From Lepiota brunneoincarnata (lineage: Eukaryota > Basidiomycota > Agaricomycetes > Agaricales > Agaricaceae): DNA of 64,000 nucleotides. Made by a program: the position numbers and the translations under genes. The notes under the pieces are model-generated. The model did not search any database and was not told where the DNA came from. It saw nothing but the letters and a program-made list of their open reading frames with translations. The stretch covers positions 2,728,001 through 2,792,000 of the forward strand of contig JAEBUN010000004.1 of NCBI GenBank assembly GCA_023014365.1, written 5' to 3'. The first letter of the stretch is position 1, and every line of letters begins with the position of its first letter. Positions 10,882 through 21,059 of the stretch are shown one piece after another.

Positions 10882-11750
10882 ATGTCTACTGTAAACGATA
10901 TGCTCCCTACGTCAGTACCAAAGCTGGATGTGTCTGGGGGAAACTGGGCAATCTTTGTGCTACGTTTCCAGACAGTAATCCAAGGAAAGGGATTGTGGGG
11001 CCATTTCGATGGTAGTTTGCCGTGTCCTGAACTCCCAACCTCAACCAGTGGGTCACAACCCACAGCCACTCTTTCCACTGCTCCCACAGCTCCTGCTACC
11101 ACCACCCCTGTTATGACTGCTCCCACAGCTCCTACTACAACCACACCTGCTGCTCCTATTGCCACTACTGAAATGGTCGAGACTTGGGAAAGGAACGAAA
11201 ATATCGCTTGCTCCTTGCTTGCCCAACGTCTCCCAGATTCCATGCTAATGGTCACTGCTGGTCATCATACTGTCAAGCTGATGTGGGACTCTATAAAGCG
11301 AGAATACACTTACAAGAGTGCCTTCTCGCAAGCTCGGCTCCATCGTGAATTTATGACCATGTGATGCCCTGACAGGGGTGATGTTCGTCTATTCCTAAAC
11401 GAGATACATTCCTGAAAGGCCGAGCTGGGTGCTGTTGGTGTCACCATCAGTGACAACAACTATAGGAGTGCAATCCTCCAGTCCCTACCCCATTGGTTAT
11501 CATCCTACGCCTCAAATCAATTATCTGCTGCCCAACTTCATAGTTCTCTCCAACATACCATTGAGCCCAAAATCCTGATCATATTGATTAGCGATGAATG
11601 GGAGCGAGCACGCCCTGAATGATCAAGGGCTGGAAATGCTAAACCGGAACACGACGATGCCCTGGTTACTGAAGGAAGCAAAGGTAGCAATGGAGGTGGG
11701 AAGCTGAAAGGGAAGGGAAAGAAAAAGGGTCCGTGCTGGAACTGCAGTGG
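10882..11750 (+). pseudogene. gag: Copia-1 gag, 5' part up to the zinc knuckle
   Basis: ATG 10882 opens a Gag-like frame (PKLDVSGGNW, then a Thr/Pro-rich linker, then MVETWERNENIACSLLAQRL and a DSIKREYTYKSAF region). It has in-frame TGA codons at 11362, 11413 and 11620; at these positions the Copia-2 copy has arginine codons (RCPDRGD, SRKAEL, RPERSRAG), so each is consistent with CGA to TGA. It ends in a Lys-rich tract and the first half of a CCHC knuckle (CWNC), where the hAT element is inserted. The 8-base target TGCAGTGG precedes the hAT element at 11743-11750. Confidence 0.85.
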
Positions 11751-11955
11751 TAGGGGTGCCAAAGTTCAGTTCAGTTCAGTTCAGCACCCTCTCAGCCTGA
11801 ACCTGAACCTGAACCTATTCAGATTTACTGAACCTGAACCCGAACCTGAACTGAACCCCCCAAACTTGGTTCAGGAGGTTCAGTTCAGGGTTCGAACAGG
11901 TTCGAACTTGAACCTTTTGGTACTATGTCATAAAAATGTTTATATTGGCAATCAA

Positions 11956-14900
11956 CTAATCAAAGTTCCATTCCTTGAGCTCCCATTCCTTTGCTTCTAC
12001 TCCCCCATCTAAAAGTCCAGTTTTATACCCATCTTTTGTAATTTGTAAAGCTGTAAAGGTGGGACCTTCAAGTGAATTGCGGGGAAGGGTATCAGTATGT
12101 TTGCTACTAGAGAAAGCCCGTTCAGATGACACTGAAGAGCCAGGAATGGCTAGATAGTCTCTAGCCATAGTACCCAAGGTTGGATACTTTGTATGGTTGA
12201 TCTAGGTAAGAAATCAGAAAAATATTTAATGCCAAAAAATAGATATAACTCACTCCCCACCATGCTATAATATCTTCCACTGGCTCAATACCAGCACCTA
12301 AATACTCATCCAACTCATGAAACATATCATGAGTAAATGAGGATGCCTGGGATAATTGTTGTTGCATTGCTCGAGCTCGTGCAGAAGTTCCCACTTCTGA
12401 AAAAATATTTGATGAGTGTTGGAACTGTGGCTTGGGTTCCTTATAATATGCCTTAAACTGAACCAAGCCATTAGAAAAGTCAAGATAAATCAACAAATAT
12501 TACACACCACTTCTCGGAATTGATCTTTTGCTTTTTGACAATCAGCTGGAGCCCACTTTTCTTCAAAATGCTCCATTTTGCAGCTTGGATCAAGCACTAG
12601 TATAATTATTAGCAGAAGGTCAAGAATAGGAATAAAATCATACCAAGAGAAATAAAATAAGCATCAGTATCAGCAATTGTTGTATGCCATTTTTTGAGCT
12701 TATCTATCCCTGCTTGAATACCATCCTTAACCTGTGCAAACCTTGGATGAAATATCAAATGCTCCCATTTTTCAATCACATATTCAAGCTCAGGAAGAGC
12801 ATGAGTGATGGATGAACGAGTAGCAGATGAAAATGATGACTGAACACTGGCAGGAACCTAATAGAAATGAGAAAACTTTGTATGAGTAAAATAAATATTA
12901 CTTACTGCCAAAGTATCTCACATGAGCTCAAGAAGCTTCCACTCCTCCTCAACCAAGTAATAATCCAAATACATCTTGCCTTTTAACTTAGGAACAGATC
13001 CGGAGTCATCTGCATTTTTGATAAATTTACGAACTCCCTGTTCCAGGATTCAGAATACACTCAATTTAAATATTAAAAAAAACATACCTTCTTCAATAGG
13101 AGTAATTGTTCAAGGAGATTATACATTGAACTCCAGCGAGTACAAACCCATTTGACAAGCTCAAGTTCAGGTACTGATTCCTCAGCACAGCAAATAGAAA
13201 AGTACTTCTTTGCCTGAGGTGATAAGCGGACCTTAAAAGATATATAATTTATAAGTTAATATTTGGTATTGCTTTGGGAAAGAGAAATACCTGAGTAATA
13301 AATGCTAAGACCTTTCCAAGAACATCTCCTGCATCAAATGAAACAGCATTATCTACATCTTCATCATCCTCAACTTCACCCAATTGATCCCAGTCAATTT
13401 CATCCTCATCAGATGAGACTGCTTTAGCTGTAAAACGAGTAGGGCAGATAGCTTCAATAAAAGCCTTAGCACCAAGATGAATAGTATGCTCAATGCATCT
13501 TCAATTTAAAACATATCAGAATAAAATATAAACCAAATCAAAAATCACTCACCTAATACGCTGCTTACGAGCAATCCACCTGTTTGAAGGTGTGTCAAGT
13601 GTACGTTGAAGCACCTTGAGAGCTTTGTCATTTGCTGAAGCATTATCAGTAGTAATCCAACCAATCTATAAATCATCAATTAGTTGAAGTCATTTAAAAA
13701 TCATAAATCAATACTTTGGATTGAATTTTGTACTCATTGAAAACACCAAGAACAACTGCTGCCAAATTCTCACCACCATGGTTGCCTTCAATCTCAGGAA
13801 AACCTATAAGGTATGACTTCAGCCTCCAGATATGTGGTTGATCAGGAGGAGAAGCAATGTATTGAACAGTAATGGCAAGAAAAGGTTTCATATCTTCTGT
13901 AGTCCACCCATCAAATGTGGAAGATATTTGTCCTGGTTGATTCTGAGATATAGTCAGTACCAATACTAGAAGATATGTCAAAAAAATATACCTGAAGGAC
14001 TTTTGAAAGACGGTGGACCACAATCTTTGCTTTGTGTTTCACCTCTTCTGACATCTTGGTACGGTGAGGAATATCACTTTCCCTTGTTGATGGTCGCTGA
14101 TAAATAAGAAGCTTGCGGAATGATGGCTGATCTACAGCTGTGAAAGGCTGGAGAAATAATTAGCTCCAAATCATCAAGAATGAATGTGGAACCTTACCTG
14201 ATCATCCTCAACTAGCCAATGAGTTAAATGCTCAATAAGCCCTTCCTTTGTCCACTTCACAGTTGGCACTATGAATGTATCAAGTGTTTTCTGGGCAGTC
14301 ACACTCTCCTTGTCAGTTGGTTTAAATACACCAGACCTCTCAGCTTCAGCAAGTGTGACAGGATGAGGCACAAAATCCAACTCCTGGGCTTGCATCATAT
14401 AAAATTCACCATGTGTCTTCCAATTCCTGATAAACCAATGAAAAAAGAGTATAGATTTTAGAAACAACTTTACATACCGCCCAATATGTTTACGACGAGT
14501 TGTTACACTCCCAGTCATCCAAATACTCTTATCAGGATCACACCCTTCTTGTTTTGCAAGATGACTACAGGATCCACATATGTTAGAAGTGAAGTAATAC
14601 AAGAACAAGTTTACTTACCAGCAGATCTCACACCACCACCCCTTTATCTGAACACCATCTTTTAAATGTTCTTCCATCCGCCAGCATGCCCGAATGTCTT
14701 TGGTTTGCTCATTGCAGCCACGATGAGCATGTTTTCGCTGGAAAAAAAAAAATTAGTATGCCAATAAGCTATTAAACATATTAAATATAACTTACCAGTG
14801 GGATAGTATCTATTTCTTTATCATCTTCCTGAGTAAGTTCCTCTGTCTTTCCATCCTCATCATTTACTCCTTCTTCCTCTTCATCACTGACAACAACAGC

Positions 14901-16029
14901 TGGCTTCTTTCAAACTCTCCCTGACTCTGTGGCTGAGTGCTTTCGTTTTGTTTGTCCTATAAATAGCAGTTAGAACAAGCAAGAACTCTGCAGCCCAAAC
15001 CTCACCTTCAACAGAATGTACACATATAGTAGTAGTTTCCTCTATTTGTTCATCTTGATGTTCAATGTGGAGCCATACAAGTCAAAGAGGCCATAGTATT
15101 GATTATGAGTCAACATAGAGCCATAGTATCAATTTGTGAGTCAACATGGAGCCAGAGTATCAATTTACGAGTCAACAAGAGCCAGGGTATCAATTTATGA
15201 GTCAATGTGGAGCCAGGGTATCAATTTACAAGTCAACGAGGGCCAGGGTATCAATTTACAAGTCAACGAGGGCCAGGGTATCAATTTACAAGTCAATGTG
15301 GAGCCAAGGTATCAATTTATGAGTCAATGAGGGCCAGGTATCAATTTACGAGTCAACGTGGAGCCAGGGCATCAATTCATGAGTCAACGAGGGCCAGGAT
15401 ATCAATTTACAAGTCAATGTGGAGCCAGGGTATCATTTTACAAGTTGAGGAGGCCATCATATTGATTTTCGAGTGAACGTGGAGCCGTAATATTGATTTT
15501 CGAGTGAATATGGAGTTATATGGGTGGTGGGTAATTAATGGAGGTATTTTGTCAGCATGGGAAATAGGATAGAGGTAGGTATGCTTACCTTCATTATCAG
15601 TAATGTTTGAAGCCTGTGAAGTGGCTGCCTGATCTTCTTCAGGAGGACCAGCTGCCTCCACTGACTCTTTCAGGGGTGTGTTGTCTTGCTTCGAGGCTGT
15701 AAGACATATCAGATATTGATTAAAACATGGAGGACAGGGGCCAGACCTTTTTGAGGTGGAAAAAAAGCGGTGAGAGTGACCAGACCTGGGTCTGGATCCC
15801 CTCGAGCCTTCCATGTTGGTTTGGAGGTGCGTTGACTGGGGAGACGTTGACTAGTGACATGCTGTGCCGGCTGTTTACCCTTGAGTCCTTGAGATTCATG
15901 GGTCGGCTCGAGGGTGTCACTTGCAGGAGGGAGGGGCGTTGTTTCAGCACTCGGTGAGTAATTCCAATCGATCTCGGAGGCCTCCTTGAGCGAACCGTCC
16001 AGATTTAGCACACAGTTGTCTTCAGACAT
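11956..16029 (-). CDS. hAT transposase, multi-exon
   Basis: The likely start is ATG 16029 (MSEDNCVLNLDGSLKEASEI). A Ser/Pro-rich N-terminus follows, then a BED-like Cys/His region near 14520-14690 (ICGSCSHLAKQEGCDPDKSI and downstream residues), the FKPTDKESVTAQKTL and DGWTTEDMKPFLAI segments of the catalytic part (13694-14608), and the C-terminal dimerisation region YLAIPGSSVSSERAFSSSKH (11956-12177), the best-conserved hAT motif. The stop is at 11958-11956. Exons are separated by AT-rich introns of about 50-60 bases. I did not resolve every junction, so an internal break cannot be excluded. The transposase cuts and pastes the element using the terminal repeats. Confidence 0.75.
15060..15510. 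repeat. Minisatellite, about 14 units of ~31 bp
   Basis: Units of the form GAGCCAGGGTATCAATTTAC plus AAGTCAACG are arrayed head to tail with small differences (29-32 bases each). The array lies inside the hAT element in an intron of the transposase; the frames open through it are repeat artefacts. Confidence 0.9.
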
Positions 16030-16356
16030 GATAAGCACAGGACACGTGGGATTTGGCAGTGTTGATAGCGTGGGGGAAAGAGCAAGTGAAAAATCAACGA
16101 AGTTGGAACTTTGTTGATGTTTGGCAAGCACTGCCACTGCCACTGCAGCCCTCACCACTGATGGCCCTCAACTCATGCGTTCGAACACGTTTGAACACGT
16201 TCAGACGTGTTCAGGTAGGCTGGCCACAAGGCCAAACCTTGAACCGAGTCGACAGGCCTATGCCTGAACCTGAACCCGAACTGGACTGAACCTTTGGGTT
16301 CAGTTCAGGGGGTTCAGGTTCAAACCGAAGTTCTGAACCGAACTTCGGCACCCCTA

Positions 16357-17305
16357 TGCGGTGGTGAACACTGGAAGCGAGAATGTCCCAACCCAAAAAA
16401 GCCTATCAGCGAAAGGAGGGATGGGGAGAAAGGAGGAAACTCACCTAACAAGAAGGGTGGAAGTGCTAATGCCGTGACGGCGGACAGCGATGATGAGGAT
16501 TGCTCCCTCATGGTTGAGGAGTGGTTGGACTCCGAAATGGATGCAAGCTGGTCAGAAGTCGAAATGAATCTTACCGGGTCATGGAGTGAAGGGGAGTCAA
16601 TGAGCGAGTTTGATGACCTTGACATCGACGACTTCAGTGTAGCTATTGACGAAGTTGTAAGTGCCACTGAACCAAGCCCAACCCAAGTCAAAGTTTTCGA
16701 CTCAGGTGCTACGAATCACATCTCCCCATACCAAGATATTTTTGCGACCTTCCAACCCATCCCACCTCGACCTCTACGTGCTGCAAACAAGAAGGCCTTC
16801 AATGCCATTGGAAAGGGTGAAGTAGTACTAGAGTTGCCGAACGGAGCTACCTCATCACAACTCCACCTCAGCGAAGTCCTGTATTCACCTGAGGCAGGCT
16901 ACACTCTTGTGTCGATTGGCCGACTTGATGACACTGGCTTCTCAACCACCTTTGCCAATGGCAAGTGCATCATTCGTGATACAGGTGGTGCCCGGATTGC
17001 CGAGATCCCGAGAACCGGACGAGGCCTGTATAAATTGATCAAAGAGACAGAAGAGGTAAATGTGGTGAGCGAACCACTCAGCTTGGACATATTGCATCGT
17101 CGCCTAGGCCACATTTCAGCTGGTGCTGCTCGAAAGCTTATTCGCGATGGCCTGGTGACTGGCCTAAAGCTAGAAGATGGAACGGACACAGACATTTTCT
17201 GTGAGTCATGTGCCTATGGCAAAACAACTCGGCTGCCGATTTCAAAGGTCCGGGAGGGTGAGAGAGCATCATTGCTCGGTCAGGAGATCCATTCCAATGT
17301 CTGGG
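16357..17305 (+). pseudogene. Copia-1 gag 3' part, protease and integrase zinc region
   Basis: It starts with the second half of the CCHC knuckle (GGEHWKRECP), continues through an acidic linker to the aspartic protease (VFDSGATNHISP), and then the pre-integrase region (LDILHRRLGHISAGAARKLI, CESCAYGKTTRLP). The frame is open from the hAT end to the chromovirus LTR at 17306, where it is cut in the conserved HSNVWG motif. The same protein resumes at 39344. Confidence 0.87.
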
Positions 17306-17767
17306 TGTAAGGGAACAATCCACAAACACCCCTAAGCCTCCCAGCACACTGTACATCCCCCCTTTCAAACGTTTACACCCCAAACATAACCAGAATGCAC
17401 CAGAGGTCCCCTCACTGCCCAGTTAAACCCCTCCCTTCACCCTCTACACCCTCCTTAACCCTCACCTGCTTCCTCCCATTTCCTGTAGACTTCAGACTGT
17501 TATCTTCACTCCCCACACTCATTTTAATCACACCTGGCCTTGTGCAACACCCAGACACCACCGTCAAGCCTTGTTCAATTTATATTGATTATATAAGTCA
17601 AGTATATACATAGTTTTCGCCTGCAGGGGTTCCCTCATCCTATTCTCTTAGGATTTCCCTGCAGGTATGGACTCCCTACTTAGCTCACAGATTAATAATA
17701 CTTAGGATTTCCCTGCAGTGACGTTTCGGCTCCCTGAGTTGTCTGAACCCTCCAGGTTGCCCTAACA
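17306..17767 (+). repeat. Chromovirus 5' LTR
   Basis: 462 bases, TG...CA, with PstI-like CCTGCAGG blocks. The leader starts GAAGAATAGGATCC immediately after the LTR. Confidence 0.92.
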
Positions 17768-17901
17768 GAAGAATAGGATCCCCCTAACGAGACCAGTCCG
17801 GTGTCCATAGGCCCTACCCTGTCCATAACGTGTTTTTCGACTCAGTAGCAGCCTAACACTCAGCACTCTTCTCTCCCCTCGTCCAACCTCGTCTCTCACT
17901 C

Positions 17902-19052
17902 ATGTCACAGCAAAATGCACCGGAGAACGGGCCCTCAGACCCTCTGGCTATGATTGCCCAACTCCAGCAGGATGTGGCATCGGTGATGACTAAGCAGGCC
18001 GACTCCGAGCTGGCCCTCACGGAAGTGATCCAGTCGATTCAAACCACCCTTCAAGAACTCTCCCAATGTCCAAAAACCCCAAATGCTCCTGACGCGACTC
18101 CACCCGTCCCCGACACGTCCCCTCCCTCTACCCAACGCACTCGCTCCTCAAAAGTCAAACCAGCGACTCCACCAGACTTCTCGGGTGACCGAACACGTGG
18201 GAGGGCCTTCTTGAACTCCTGTAACACTTACCTACGACTCTGCCCGACTCATTTCGCCTTGGACCAGCAGAGGATACTCTGGGCTATGTCGTTCATGAAA
18301 GAGGGGCGTGCTGCTAAGTGGACGGATCAGATATTTCGGTGGGAAGATAGGAACCAAGGAGCAGAGAGGTTCCTAGATTGGGAGGACTTTCAAGGTGAAT
18401 TCCGTAAGCACTTCTTCCCCGTGGACTCCGAGGCAGCTGCTGTCAATCGGCTGGAAGGTACAGAGTACTTCCAACGAAACAGGAACGTCGAAGACTACCT
18501 GGACGAGTTCCTAGAGCTTATCTCGGACTCCGGGTACAAAGATGACAAGACCATTGTTGTCAAGTTCCGTCGAGGCCTCCGCCCGGCCATACAGACCGCA
18601 GTAGCCACGATGATGGCCAACCGACCCTCGGACAATGCTCCGGAGGCTTGGTACAAGGCAGCGCAGCTCATAGATCAGAACCGAGCTGCCAACGATGCCT
18701 TCCAAGCCTTGGGGCGGACACAAATACCCTCGGCAAAGCCCTCCGCCAACCCCTATCGCCTCACATCTGCCCCTGTTGCCCCCCTTGCCACGTCAACTTT
18801 GACCCCCTTTCCATCAGCCCGCTCCTTTGCCCACGTCACCCCCACTCCGACCAAACCCGTCCCAATGGATATTGATGCGACCAGAAAGGCCACGACGACG
18901 CCCGTAGTCTGCTACAGATGCCACCAGCCGGGCCACGTCAAATCCGAATGCCCTAGGCGCTTCGACGTTCGCTTCTTAGACTTGGAGGAGAGGGAAGCCC
19001 TGATTCAGCAATTATTAGCCAAGAAAGACATCGTGGAAGCTCAAGGGTCATC
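17902..19052 (+). pseudogene. gag: Chromovirus gag, interrupted near its 3' end
   Basis: ATG 17902 opens a Gag with the retrotransposon-gag region (FLNSCNTYLRLCPTHFALDQ, TEYFQRNRNVEDYLDEFLEL, FRRGLRPAIQTA) and a CCHC knuckle CYRCHQPGHVKSEC. The frame is intact up to the KH-element insertion at 19053. With that element and one TCATC copy removed, Gag continues EHRESEDETDFVSGGW and stops at the TGA at 21066-21068, overlapping the start of pol. As assembled it ends shortly inside the inserted LTR. Confidence 0.88.
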
Positions 19053-19391
19053 TGTTAGGGGAAGTAAGGCACCGGAACCAAGTTGATATTCAGGTGGCGA
19101 TTACAATCGCCACCCACGCTATATATATACATAGTGGTCTGCGCACAGACCGGGTAACCAGACACTACGATAGCTACCAGTAATAACGTACGCAAACAAT
19201 AAACAAGCAACTAATAATAGAAGTCGCCCGCAGATCGGGCTCGGGGATGGGGGTGGCTGAAGGCCGAGACCGGGCTCGGGCATCGGGCATCGGCTAAGAA
19301 GGCCGAGCCCGGACGTCCAACCACAGGTCCCTAGAAGTACCTTGCGTAAGGGGGGGCGCAATGCAAAGCACACGACGCCAGTCCCCTTACA
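19053..19391 (-). repeat. KH element LTR (3' in element orientation)
   Basis: 339 bases, TGTTAGGG...CTTACA on the plus strand; matched by 20671-21009. Confidence 0.9.
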
Positions 19392-19439
19392 CCAGCCCCC
19401 TCTTAAGAGTCGACGACCCGGCGACTTGGTTCCTTTGTC

Positions 19440-20591
19440 CTAAAAAGCGCGAGCCCAACGGCCATCCGCTAGCTGAATGACAGACCCATCCACCACAAGG
19501 GAACGGGCCATATCAAGACGGTCAGCAGGGGCAGTAGGCATAACCCCCCGGCCCCAGGTCGAGAGGACACTGTTGACCTCCATCGGGGTCAAGGCCGGGG
19601 TAGGGGTGGCGCTTCCCATTCGGACTGATGGGACTCCGGGAGTAGACGTGCCGGAGGGGGTAGAGATGGGCATAGGGGAGCCGCGCGACGGTTGCCGAGA
19701 AACCACGGGCGAACGGGTAGGGGTAGGAGTAGATGCGGCCGTACGCATAGTTGTCGACGGGACGCCGGCCGGGGTAGCGATGTGAGGGGGAGTGGGTGCG
19801 ACTGAAGAGGCCTGCGAGGAGGACCGCACACCCAGATGCGCCCAGTCTGGGACTGGGGTGGCAGAGCCGGGGGCAACGGGGTCCGTACGGGCCGGAGCAG
19901 GAGCCTGGGCTGCTCCAGGAGCAGACGGTCCGGGGGCCGCCAAGGCGGGGCCGGAAACCGCTGTGGTCTTCTCCTTCTTTGTCTTGGGAAGATGGACACG
20001 CTTGCGCGCAATCCGCTTACCTAATACCACAAGGGCATCACCGAGTTGCTGCTCGGTCCCCCTAATAGAGACATGGCGCTTGTCGGCACCATCCGTAGCC
20101 ACTGAATAGACACGGAGGTGAGCGCCGCTAATGTCTGCGACCTGTTTAAGGCCGCGGCCGCCGCGACCAATCACGTGACCACTCAAGCCGTCGGCGATGA
20201 CGAGAGTGGTCTGATAGCGATCGGCCTGGTCTTCCTGCGGGTAGTAGGCCGAGAGTGGGAGGGCGGTAGATGTGCCTTTTACCGAGGGGTGAGTGGGGCC
20301 CGGGCGGTTAGGAGTGCGTGGGGCGCCGGCAGAAACCTGCGAGCGACCCTTTCGGGTAGTGGCCGTTTGAATGACGGCTGGAGAAGGACCGGCGGCAGCC
20401 ATCGAGGGACGTTCCTCGAGGGTGCGCAGGCGGGACGAGAGCGAACCGATCGAGCGGTTAAGCTCGCCGATCCGGGCCAATAAGGCCTGAGTGTCCTCAC
20501 CTGAACACGAGGGTCCTGCCGAGGCAGGGGCTGTGGTCGGTAGTGTGGGCGCAGTCGCTTTCTGCTTGCCTGAGGACTTTCGGCGAGGCAT
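19440..20591 (-). CDS. KH-domain protein carried by a non-autonomous LTR element
   Basis: A single intact frame of 383 codons from ATG 20591 (MPRRKSSGKQKATAP) to the stop at 19442-19440. Residues 33-62 look like a coiled coil (ALLARIGELNRSIGSLSSRL). Residues about 126-195 form a type I KH-like domain: LVIADGLSGHVIGRGGRGLK has the VIGxxGxxI core with GXXG = GRGG at 142-145, followed by beta strands ending HVSIRG. The C-terminal half is Pro/Ala/Ser/Thr-rich and ends with a conserved-looking VVDGSVIQLADGRWARAF. KH domains bind single-stranded RNA or DNA, so the protein could package or tether the element's RNA. It is not a recognisable Gag. The frame is uninterrupted although neighbouring elements have stops. 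Confidence 0.82.
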   Translation of the reverse strand: MPRRKSSGKQKATAPTLPTTAPASAGPSCSGEDTQALLARIGELNRSIGSLSSRLRTLEERPSMAAAGPSPAVIQTATTRKGRSQVSAGAPRTPNRPGPTHPSVKGTSTALPLSAYYPQEDQADRYQTTLVIADGLSGHVIGRGGRGLKQVADISGAHLRVYSVATDGADKRHVSIRGTEQQLGDALVVLGKRIARKRVHLPKTKKEKTTAVSGPALAAPGPSAPGAAQAPAPARTDPVAPGSATPVPDWAHLGVRSSSQASSVAPTPPHIATPAGVPSTTMRTAASTPTPTRSPVVSRQPSRGSPMPISTPSGTSTPGVPSVRMGSATPTPALTPMEVNSVLSTWGRGVMPTAPADRLDMARSLVVDGSVIQLADGRWARAF

Positions 20592-20670
20592 ACTGGCGAT
20601 AGGGCTGGGGACAGGGTAGATGGGGTGCAGAGAGCTAGGGTGGCAAGTCCGCGTAGAGACCTGAATATTC

Positions 20671-21009
20671 TGTTAGGGGAAGTAAGGCACTGGAACCAAG
20701 TTGATATTCAGGTGGCGATTACAATCGCCACCCACGCTATATATATACATAGTGGTCTGCGCACAGACCGGGTAACCAGACACTACGATAGCTACCAGTA
20801 ATAACGTACACAAACAATAAACAAGCAACTAATAATAGAAGTCGCCCGCAGATCAGGCTCGGGGATGGGGGTGGCTGAAGGCCGAGACCGGGCTCGGGCA
20901 TCGGGCATCGGCTAAGAAGGCCGAGCCCGGATGTCCAACCACAGGTCCCTAGAAGTACCTTGCGTAAGGGGGGGCGCAATGCAAAGCACACGACGCCAGT
21001 CCCCTTACA
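20671..21009 (-). repeat. KH element LTR (5' in element orientation)
   Basis: 339 bases; four CpG-type transitions separate it from 19053-19391. Confidence 0.9.
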
Positions 21010-21059
21010 TCATCGGAACATCGAGAAAGTGAAGACGAGACGGATTTTGTCTCAGGCGG

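Larger units (their letters stand above)
11751..16356 (-). mobile_element. hAT DNA transposon inserted in Copia-1 gag
   Basis: The ends are TAGGGGTGCC and GGCACCCCTA, with the similarity continuing inward for about 24 bases. The flanks TGCAGTGG (11743-11750) and TGCGGTGG (16357-16364) form an 8-bp duplication with one transition, typical of hAT. Excising it rejoins the CCHC zinc knuckle of the host Gag (CWNC to GGEHWKRECP). Both subterminal regions are rich in TTCAG/CCTGAAC direct repeats. A multi-exon transposase lies on the minus strand, with a minisatellite near its 5' exons. Length is 4606 bp. Confidence 0.9.
19053..21009 (-). mobile_element. Non-autonomous LTR element encoding a KH-domain protein
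   Basis: Two 339-bp LTRs (19053-19391 and 20671-21009) are flanked by TCATC duplications (19048-19052 and 21010-21014). Read on the minus strand the LTR is TGTAAGGGGACTGG...CCCCTAACA. A short leader precedes a single 383-codon frame, and a purine-rich AAGAGGGGGCTGG abuts the 3' LTR as a polypurine tract. There is no protease, RT or integrase. The LTR pair shows four differences, all at CpG. Its terminal 11 bases match those of the chromovirus it sits in, so mobilisation in trans by that family is likely but inferred. Confidence 0.85.

Noticed and set aside
15136..15476. Open frames with repeating SIYES/GQGINLQVN units
   Set aside because: They are translations of the minisatellite in different frames, not proteins.
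15060..15510. CRISPR array
   Set aside because: Units are contiguous variants without unique spacers and the genome is eukaryotic; it is a minisatellite.
19477..20483. Plus-strand open frames across the KH element
   Set aside because: They are GC-rich shadows of the intact minus-strand KH frame, which has a recognisable domain.
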